This document shows positions 10,177 through 18,000 of a DNA stretch of 25,660 nt, piece by piece; within the stretch, counting starts at the first letter, position 1; each line of letters begins with the position of its first letter. The translations under genes and the position numbers were made by a program. The DNA is from Nemertoderma westbladi (lineage: Eukaryota > Xenacoelomorpha > Nemertodermatida > Nemertodermatidae), in the NCBI GenBank assembly GCA_032718475.1, contig JAUCBJ010004743.1, forward strand, positions 1 to 25,660, read 5' to 3'. The notes beneath the pieces are model-generated. The model did no database searches. It saw only the letters and a program-made list of their open reading frames with translations, and was not told where the DNA came from.

Positions 10177-10692
10177 ATGGCGGAGAAACTTGTTCGAAAG
10201 AGAAAGGCGGAGTTGGGAGGAAAGGAGATACTGGTGGATTTCACCGAGAGGCATCCGGAAGAGAAGACAAGGGGATACTACGAGCGGTTAGAGAGGGGTC
10301 ACAAAGCGCGAGCGCTGCAGGACCATTTCAGGGAGGTGCACGAACAGCGGCTGGTCGGGACCTACAGGACACCATCGCTAGACAATGCGATCTTCAAGCA
10401 TTTCCACTACGTGGTAAAGGGAGACGAGGCGAAGTTCGGGATACCGAAGTATCCAAAGGAACCACCAAGAAAGGACTGGAAGAGGTTCGTAGAGTCCGTC
10501 AGCAGGGGAGGATACATGGTCCTAGACGATGAGGGGACCGTGGAAGACGAGGAAGGTTCGAGAAGAGGGTCGGCAGGGTCGGCCAGAACCATACTCCTGC
10601 ATTTGGCCGCGCCAAATGGGGATATTTTCCTGTTCGATCTAGGAACGTATGGGAAGAAGAACAGGCCGAAGTTAAACCGGTTGCCAACTACC
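10177..10692 (+). pseudogene. zinc-knuckle accessory protein, N-terminal part
   Basis: The frame is open from a GTG at 10066, but the first ATG with good context is 10177 (GAAATGG), giving MAEKLVRKRKAELGGKEI. The stretch is charged and probably helical, rich in Lys, Glu and Arg, and continues to about residue 130. Coding-like sequence then moves by one base to frame 3 near 10570; frame 1 itself ends at 10692 without recognisable content. I do not recognise the family. It lies on the same strand as the BEL pol, 1.2 kb downstream, and shares its AG-rich, Arg-rich composition, which suggests it belongs to the same element. It could instead be the gag of a second, separately inserted element. Confidence 0.65.
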
Positions 10693-11819
10693 TGAACTAC
10701 AGAAGAGCCTTCAAAGTGGCATTCGAGGGTCTGGTAGACCACCCTGGGCTGAAGGGCGAGTCGGTATACTATAACTGCCGATATCTAGTAGACGGGGAGG
10801 TGGATACGCCATATCAGAGGTGGAAGCATCTAGAGGCGGATAGATGAGAGGCGAAGCGATTGGAAGAAATCGCTAGGCGTAAAAGGAGGGAGGCAGAAGA
10901 AAGGGAGGCAGAAGCAAGATGAGAGAGCTATGGATTCGAGGAACAGGCGGCCTTAGACGAGCTACACTGGACATCAGGGAGTTCGGGCGAGTCTCTAGGG
11001 CAAGAATTGGGGTGGACAGTGGGATCACCGAAATAGTCGACATCGGGATTGCAGACGACGCCCATACCAGCGGGCGCCGAGGGCGATTTCGCGCTGAGGA
11101 GGCCAGGGGAACCGGAAGGATGGAGAGTCACGGGCAAGAGCCAAGGTGGGAAGGGTCACAGTGGATCCACCGGGATACCGGGATTGGAGCCGCTCGCAGA
11201 GGAGGACGAGGATGACGACGAGTTCAGAGAGATGCCGCCCATCGGGAGAATCGGCCACTCGGACACGGACTGGGTTGGCGGGAGGGTGGTGACGGCCAGC
11301 GGGGCGAGGGCCTTCTGGGATAGACCCGGCAAGCGGGCCTGGGTGCATGAGGAGCCGGCGATGGATTTCGCGGGGAGCACCATCAGGTTGGGCGAGCAAC
11401 CGGGAACGGGACCACGGGTAGTATTCGGAGAGACGATGCCCGGGCAGGGCGAGGAGATAGACGTGGACAGGGACGCTAATGTCCAGAAGTTCGCTTACCA
11501 GCAACTCCACAGACCGAGGAGATCGCTTGGGACGAAAGACGACGTGGGGCGGGAGGCATTGGTACTCGGCTGCGATTACTGCGGGAGGCAGACTCACCAG
11601 GAAAGGAGCTGCTTGTACCGTTTCCAGAAAGGGACTAGCTGTCTCTACTGCCACGAGTCGAGTCATAGGATGGGGGCATGTCCACAGTTGCACAACCGGT
11701 GTTCTAAGTGCAACTTGCGGGGGCACTACAGACGCCAGTGCGACTGGATGGACGACGAGGAGAAGTTTAGGATCTTCGAGGAGTGGGCCGATGTCGGCGC
11801 CATGACCCGGAGCGGATGA
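10578..11819 (+). pseudogene. zinc-knuckle accessory protein, central part with three CCHC knuckles
   Basis: Frame 3 carries on the protein from about 10578, with stops at TGA 10845, TGA 10920 and TAG 11034; it is open from 11049 to 11819. The part before the stops reads as folded protein (WGYFPVRSRNVWEEEQ), then an R/E-rich coiled coil between the first two stops. A Pro/Gly/acid-rich linker follows. Between 11571 and 11741 there are three CCHC knuckles, each with exact C-x2-C-x4-H-x4-C spacing: CDYCGRQTHQERSC, CLYCHESSHRMGAC and CSKCNLRGHYRRQC. Such triplets bind RNA or single-stranded DNA in gag and in LINE ORF1 proteins. The nearby pol has only one knuckle of a different type, so this is not a copy of it. 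The stops could come from CGA or CAG codons. Confidence 0.75.
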
Positions 11820-12289
11820 AGGCCCAGGAATTCCGGTGGGGCTTCTTTAATATCAACCAGGAGGCCCACCTGGAAATCATTAAACGGAGACTTCCGTTTA
11901 CTTATCAGGAGGTGTTAACGGCGGCGTCGTATGCCGGGGTGATAAATATGCAAAGGTATTTGGACAGGTGGACGCCACAGAACCGGGGAGAGTTCAGAGA
12001 TTTCTTGGCGGAGCATGTGCCGCGGGCTATGAAAGTGATCCTATGGGACGCCACTAGGGGGAAACAACTGGGCCATTCGGAGGGGCCACCCGCGAAGCGA
12101 TACTGGGAGCTAATAACACCAGGGCCCAGGGAGTCGACGACGGGAATCAGTAGAGAGGTGACGGTGAGGATCAGAAACCTAAAAGGGGATAAGAGCAAGG
12201 GAGCGGCAACGACCAGGAAACGACCAAGGGAGGAGGACGACAGAGGGAAGGAGTTGAGATGGTTCCCAAAGTCAGGTGGAACGAACTAG
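11783..12289 (+). pseudogene. zinc-knuckle accessory protein, C-terminal part
   Basis: Frame 2 continues the protein after a one-base shift near 11810; the ATG at 11783 is not a real start. The segment codes about 155 residues: an aromatic, folded-looking domain (WGFFNINQEAHLEIIKRRL, AGVINMQRYLDRW) and a basic tail holding a possible nuclear signal, RKRPREE. It ends at TAG 12287-12289. No catalytic motif or transmembrane helix is visible, so it is not an env-like protein. The family is unknown to me. Confidence 0.65.
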
Positions 12290-12792
12290 AACTTAGGTGT
12301 GGAGATGCCTGTAAGGCACCACATGTGAAGTAATACGAACTCCTAAGTGCAAATTTAATTAAAAGTGCAATTAGTATGTACGTATGTAATAATCATTAGT
12401 ATAGTCACATAGCAAATATAATCAAAGTAAGTACTATAGTCATATAACCTTTTCCTGGGCTACTGGGACTGGGGACCAATTGACTATGACAGGACGAGGC
12501 ATTGGACGACTTCACACTTCTTGAGTGCGACGGCACAGGAGGGGAGGGTGAGGCTCGACAGGAGTGAGTGGGTTAGTTAGAGGTTGAGTATAGAACGCGT
12601 GGAGGGAAGGCGAGTGCAATTCAAGTGTGGGGGGGGGGGAGGAGTAAGAGGTAGAGTGAGGGACAGGGAGGTCCGAGAATTAGAGTTGAGGAGAGGTTAG
12701 AGTCAGTTAGAGCGGAGTTAGAGTGGAGAGAGTAGTGGGGAGGTAAAATTGTTTGAGAAATCCACAATTGTCTCGACACGGGACGCCAGATG
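12290..12792 (+). other. non-coding spacer, AG-rich in its second half
   Basis: No frame of note. The first 200 bases are AT-rich. From about 12540 the + strand becomes purine-rich with GTTAGTTAGAGG-like words, resembling the filler of the 9036-9700 array. There is a G-run at about 12631-12639. This shared vocabulary is one reason to think the whole 1487-13200 stretch is one element. Confidence 0.45.
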
Positions 12793-13160
12793 TCTTGGTG
12801 CAAGATAGATGAAGTTGCACCAAGAGAGGGTAGCAATATCATACCCATAGGGAGCGGCCTGGAAAGCCGGCTCCGAGAAAGAGAACTCCACCTCACACCC
12901 GATAGTAGATCGGGATCCAGCGGAATTGAAGCACACTCGTTGGTGATGCTATCTTCTCACCGGGAAGATAGCATGGGGGGGGGAGTGTGAGCGGATTCAA
13001 TTCCGCCCACAACCCCATAAAGTTGGGAAGTGGCACCTTTTAGCAATATTGGGGATACGAGGTTAATCCCCAATTACCCTCGTATCACACACCCAATAAA
13101 CGGGGACAACAAACCCCGAAGGGCCACACAGGTCAGAGGTTGCTGGCGCTGCTGGGAACC
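12793..13160. repeat. cluster of perfect inverted repeats (hairpin-rich region)
   Basis: Stems read directly: TCTTGGTGCAA 12793-12803 with 12815-12825; GGAGCGGC about 12851-12858 with a one-bulge partner at about 12865-12873; CCCGAT 12898-12903 with 12909-12914; GCGGAATTGAA 12920-12930 with 12996-13006; CACACTC 12932-12938 with 12983-12989; ATGCTATCTTC 12946-12956 with 12964-12974; GATACGAGG 13054-13062 with 13078-13086. ATTGGGGAT (13048-13056) can instead pair with ATCCCCAAT (13066-13074), an alternative fold. CGGGG and CCCCG pair just after the AATAAA, and AGGTTGCTGG pairs with CCAGCCACCT near 13135-13175. Such density is far above chance and implies a structured RNA or DNA. Confidence 0.85.
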
Positions 13161-13204
13161 ATAGTCCAGCCACCTCAGCATTACTTGGCAACGGGTAATT
13201 ACAT
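12975..13204 (+). other. possible polypurine tract and 3' LTR
   Basis: A run of G followed by AG (12975-12984) precedes TGTGAGCGG, the usual arrangement of a plus-strand primer and an LTR start. An AATAAA lies about 110 bases in, and a CA end could be GTAATTACA near 13204. No matching copy was seen at the 5' side (1-1486), so the LTR call is tentative. The proposed border lies within a long nested hairpin. Confidence 0.35.
13095..13100 (+). promoter_or_regulatory. poly(A) signal AATAAA
   Basis: Perfect AATAAA in CCCAATAAACGGGG, directly downstream of the hairpin cluster and on the strand of the zinc-knuckle frame. It is followed by a small CGGGG/CCCCG hairpin. It is the best candidate for the 3' end of the element's transcript. 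Confidence 0.45.
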
Positions 13205-14550
13205 CAATAGGACATAGCCACGACAGTAGTGTAAGGTACCAGACTAATAAGTCAGCTTGCTTTATATGCCTTTCATTAATCCTCTGTGCTCCTTTGGGTT
13301 GGGATGGTGCAGATTAAGAGGGCGGTTGAAGCAAGGGGGGGATCCTCTCTTCTTTGATTTATTCTTATTGGCGTTTTGGTTAAATGTTCTTAATTATTTA
13401 TTTAAATTTCTTAAGTACCGATTTTGGGATATAATTGCTCAATTTTAATCTGTATCTAATAACTGTGCCTCGTCCTGCGCGATGGCCCCACGAACGTGTC
13501 TCAATTATAAACCAGGCTTTATTCATTTATTTATTTGATTGGTTGATTGCAGGAAGACTGGACCAACTGTACTTAGATGAGGTTTGGAACTGATACGTTC
13601 GGTAACACGGCCTGTTTTGACATCTGTTAGACCTAGGTTTTAGCACATTCGGTATTCCCAATAAATTAGATATATTTTGGATAAAATTATATAATTTTAT
13701 TGGCCCGCACCCCGGTGCGCACCCTGAACTATAGATTGTTAGTCGACTGATAAGGCTTCATTACTTGAGTAATAAAATTGATTTCCCTTTCTGGAGAGAA
13801 TAGCCCTGGTGAGATTACATATTTGCCACAATTAGCAACAGCTGTACGTCCGTGAATGGGAAGATTATTCATTCTTCCGCTGTTCACGGGGGATTAGCAG
13901 TGGTTGACGGATATTTGTGGGAAGACTACCGATTAAATTGAGACCGGTAGTTGAGATCGCATTTAGAACGGCTCGACTTATTAGACCCTCGAACCCCTGG
14001 GCCCCAACCCTCCCAGCGAAGAATTTCTAGACTCTCGAGATCCGAAGAAAGAACATTTGTGGATTCGGTTCTTATCTTGACACCCTCTAAAAAGCCAGCG
14101 CAAACGTTTGGTGAAGTCTACCCAAATTTTTTTTAATGTTCCATATCTGTACTAAATATCTATGTGGGGTAGCTCAGTCATATATAAAATTCCTACGGGG
14201 TCCTAGGCTGGAGCCTGTACTTAATGGATTGTTTTCATCTGGGACACAGTTAGAAGCGAACTGGAAAACTGTCCACTCTTAATGGACCCAGTGGTTAGGA
14301 CCACATTCTGTTTCGTAAGAAATACAGGAGCTTTGTAAGTGACTGCAATGAATTTACTCTTTACTCGTTCTCCTGTGATCATTGTTGAGGCTAAGGTAAG
14401 ACTTAGTTGACACTAGCTGAACTAAACTTGCACTGCGTGATTGGTCGTCTCCGTTGCACCAGTACATGGTGGATCCATCTTCACACTGCAGCTGAGATGC
14501 AGATCACTATAAAAAAATAAGTCAAAAGATCAGTATGTTAGCAAACTGCT
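13205..14550. other. gene-less spacer
   Basis: Mixed-composition DNA with no supported gene. Short open frames at 13257-13448 and 13951-14136 show no domain or splice support. A small AT palindrome sits at about 13683-13700. A tRNA-like opening (GGGGTAGCTCAGT) near 14166 is not followed by a cloverleaf. Confidence 0.5.
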
Positions 14551-14879
14551 TTTAATGTAACCAGCATACATTCCTAGATGAACAGCAACTATTGCTAACA
14601 GGTTGAACAATTTCATTTATTATTTCATCCCATTTATTTAATATAATTTCCGTTCTAATTTGAATTGACTTTCCTCAATCCGATCGGGATGTTAGTAAAT
14701 CAATTACGTCAACATCCACGTCTACATACATATCACTCAAATTAACTTATCCATTATCCAATCAACCATTACACTTCATAAAATAAATCAAAGGATTTGT
14801 GCTAGACAGCAGCTGTTAATGTAACCAACGTACATTATTAGACGAACAGCAACGATTGATGCAGGTTTAACAATTTAAT
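14551..14879 (+). repeat. direct repeat pair in the promoter of the small membrane-protein gene
   Basis: Copies at 14551-14615 and 14815-14879, about 65 bp each, share TTAATGTAACCA, ACATT, GAACAGCAAC and CAGGTT.AACAATTT with scattered substitutions. The pair is spaced 264 bp apart, just upstream of the TATA box at 14910. This may be a duplicated enhancer or simply an old duplication. Confidence 0.8.
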
Positions 14880-14909
14880 TACCAAACAAGCTGTGACAAT
14901 AATTTGTTC

Positions 14910-14917
14910 TATAAAAG
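14910..14917 (+). promoter_or_regulatory. TATA box of the small membrane-protein gene
   Basis: TATAAAAG at 14910-14917 lies 93 bases before the start codon at 15010. A start site near 14935-14945 would leave a 5' leader of about 70 bases. No ATG in the leader other than 14922 (in GAAGATGATT), which would lie upstream of the start site. Confidence 0.65.
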
Positions 14918-15009
14918 GAAGATGATTATAAGACCATTACAAACAGAACCATCACGTCATCTACAAAGTTTCCCAATCTATCGATTTCAGCAAACATCTT
15001 CACATCAAG

Positions 15010-15081
15010 ATGTTCAAGGCAATGATCTTACTTGCTTTGCTTGTCTGTGTAGCTGTAGAGGCTTTCATACCTGGGGTACCG
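15010..15081 (+). CDS. exon 1: signal peptide
   Basis: ATG at 15010 with A at -3. The 24 codons give a basic start, a hydrophobic core (MILLALLVCVAV) and a small-residue cleavage site near EA/FIPG. It ends in phase 0 at CCG before a near-ideal donor, GTAAGTATG. It is read 93 bases after the TATA box. Confidence 0.8.
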
Positions 15082-18000
15082 GTAAGTATGAAGTAATTAA
15101 TGTCTTATACATGGAAGTGTAAAACTGTGTAAATTAAAACTTTATTCTGAAATTTACTTTTCATTAGGCAGTAATGAAGTAATGTAGCTTGGAAGGTAAG
15201 TTATGGACGGAGAGCTCATTGCCAAATTATTTTTTGTGTATGAATTTCGGATTACCTACAGTTAATTTAAGACCATCCTTTCTGTTGGAGGGTTTCTTGG
15301 TTTTGTAATATTATCTTCATCGGACTATAATGGTCAATTAGGCCATCGCTCACACTGATATTTAAATAGCCATCTTGCGGTGTCAGAGTTTAACCTTAAC
15401 CCTTCCAAACTCATTTTATTGTTTTTTATTCATTTTTCAGAGGAAAAATAATTTTCAGGTATATTTTCACCGGGAAAAAGGAAATTATAACAAACAGATC
15501 AGTTTTCATGCAATCATGAGTTTTATAGGCGTGCCATATATGTGCCCTCTTTTCATTAGAGATCAAAACAATCAAAATCTTTTACTGCATGATGGGTTGG
15601 TCATGGTCATACAATAAAATATAAATTATAGTGCACAGTATAGCATCAATCACTATTATAATGGACTAATTCAGTGCAAAATTGATAATATTATGATAAT
15701 ACATCATAATATTATTGATAATCGTTATTATTAATATATGATTAATAAATGATTAATTATATGTTTAATTGTATTTATCAGGTTTTTTTAGTTAGTGAAT
15801 GTAGTTCTAGAATTCGTTTGAGGAGCTAAGTAATCGTTCTAGTAGTCTAAGAAGTATCTCATACATAGTTGTTCCGCTATATTCCTCGTAAAAAGATTCC
15901 CATTAGTTTTATTTTTCTCGCCTACGCTAAATGGTGACCGTAGTTCGTGTATAATGGTAACTCGGAATATCGAAATTCATTGTCTTATGTAACATAAAGT
16001 TCCAGTATGCATTGCATTAATGGTTAATTGCTAATTCCTGAAACTGCCAATGAAATGAAAATAATTTTGGTTAAAATTATATTTCAGTTCTTCTTGGGGG
16101 GTTACTGGTAGTTCGGTTTATTTGAGAGCGTTTTAACGTTTATTCAATTATTCATTCAGTGTCCAAAAGGAATACCAGGATGTTCAAAGAAAAGAGAAGT
16201 TCAAAGCAATTATGACACCGATACCAGATCTTTGCACGATGCAGGTAAGGAAATTACATTAAGCAACAATGATAGTTAATATAAGTAATACTACTAGGTC
16301 GGGCGAGCTCGGAAAACATCTTTCAGTTGGGGGAGTAAACCGCTTGTGGTACCAACGCCAATTGGCGTCTTCACAGTAGGTCGCCGTTGGTTGATTACCT
16401 TCCGCCGACCTTGTCTGCATGGCTAGCCGTTGATTGATTACCTTCCGCTTATTCATGGCCTACAGCCCTGCTGCCGACTGTAGGGGTCCATTTGTTACAC
16501 CCTATACCAAGTGTGTCCCCTGGGGTTGGGTTATCTAACACTTGTAGATGAGCATCCAGTATAGACAGAGGAGCGTGTATTTCTATTGCAGATGTATGCA
16601 ATAGAATAGCGATAGGCCTTTGCCTCCAATGCAATGGTGCACTAGACACTGTAGCCCTCAATGACTTATTTAGTTGACGGGGCTAAAACCAACCCACTCT
16701 TGATCAACTAAATAATGAATAGGCTACTGGTGCTGATAAGGCTGCCCTACTGGGCTGACAGCTACATCCTACATGTGGTACCACGTTACTTCCATAGTGG
16801 TAGCAGGATCCGGGGACCCTGACCTGACTATATAAGTAGGCCTAATAAGTAAGTAACAGTTACATTATGTAATTATATGAATCCTTGAGTTGGACTAATT
16901 ATTCCGTATATTGTTTAAAGGCTGATGTAGTTTTAAGAAATCGATATTAAATCGATGACGATGTTCTTGTCTGTAAAAATAACTCTTTATAGGCGTTTTT
17001 TTTTACTTTTTAACTTATTTTTAGTAAAGCCCGCCTCTGTAACCTCAATTGTTACAAAAAGTGCAGGTAAATTTTAAAAATTAGTGTTTTGACACAGGCA
17101 TAGCTATAGGTAATTGAAAATTGAATTGGTGGAATTTGTGACCAGAGCTTTTAGACCACAGTTAAAAATGGTCACAAACAATTTGAATAGCAGTACATCG
17201 CAGTCATAAAAGTAATTCTGCCAAGTTTCAGATCTGCTCTCGGCATATCGTCGGGAAGTTGTAAAATGCTATGGCTACTAAAATTCAAATTTTTTAAATT
17301 TTAATATCTACAGTAAACAAGTTTCTGAAATATATAAATTAAACTTTATAAACTAAAGTTATAAATTAAAATTATAACTATATATATTATATAAAATAAA
17401 CTAAAAAGTGACTCCACTATAATATGTATCATTACGCGGGGAATCAACCTGTCATTTCTATTTGCAAGTAAAAAGGTATAGTTTATTGTTGTTAAAGGTT
17501 GCTAAGTGATCTACATTTAATTTAGAGTACAATCATTCGTATTTTGAATAGAAGTTGATAACAACGTTAATGGGTTTAGGCCTGGCAGCTGTTATATATA
17601 AACCACTTATGAGTGGACAGTTTTCAATTTTGGTCCTTTGGTCAGTTTTGGTCCTAATATTATGTAAATTATATTTTATTAATATTTATATTAATAATCT
17701 ATTATAAAAATAATAATAAATATTTTAATAATTAATTATATTAATTAAATTCATATTAAGTCGACATTAATGTTTTGGAATCGCTACAGCATACAGCGAC
17801 CATGTTGGGGTGTATAGAGTAATTTGGCGAAGGGATGAGACGCCTCAACGCACATGGGAAATAGTCAAGGGTAGTAAGGGGCTTATTTTGGGCTAGCAGA
17901 TCGGTTTTGGGGGACTAAATGGGTTTCAATACGTCCTAAGAGATTTATTACTGCTTCATGGATAACAGTATAACAAATCGGGAAGGAAGGAATAAATTAG

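Noticed and set aside
14160-14260. tRNA-like start GGGGTAGCTCAGT
   Set aside because: No anticodon stem, T-arm or acceptor pairing follows.
17094-17105. 12-base microexon between ACACAG and GTAATT
   Set aside because: It would leave an upstream intron of under 30 bases, too short to splice.
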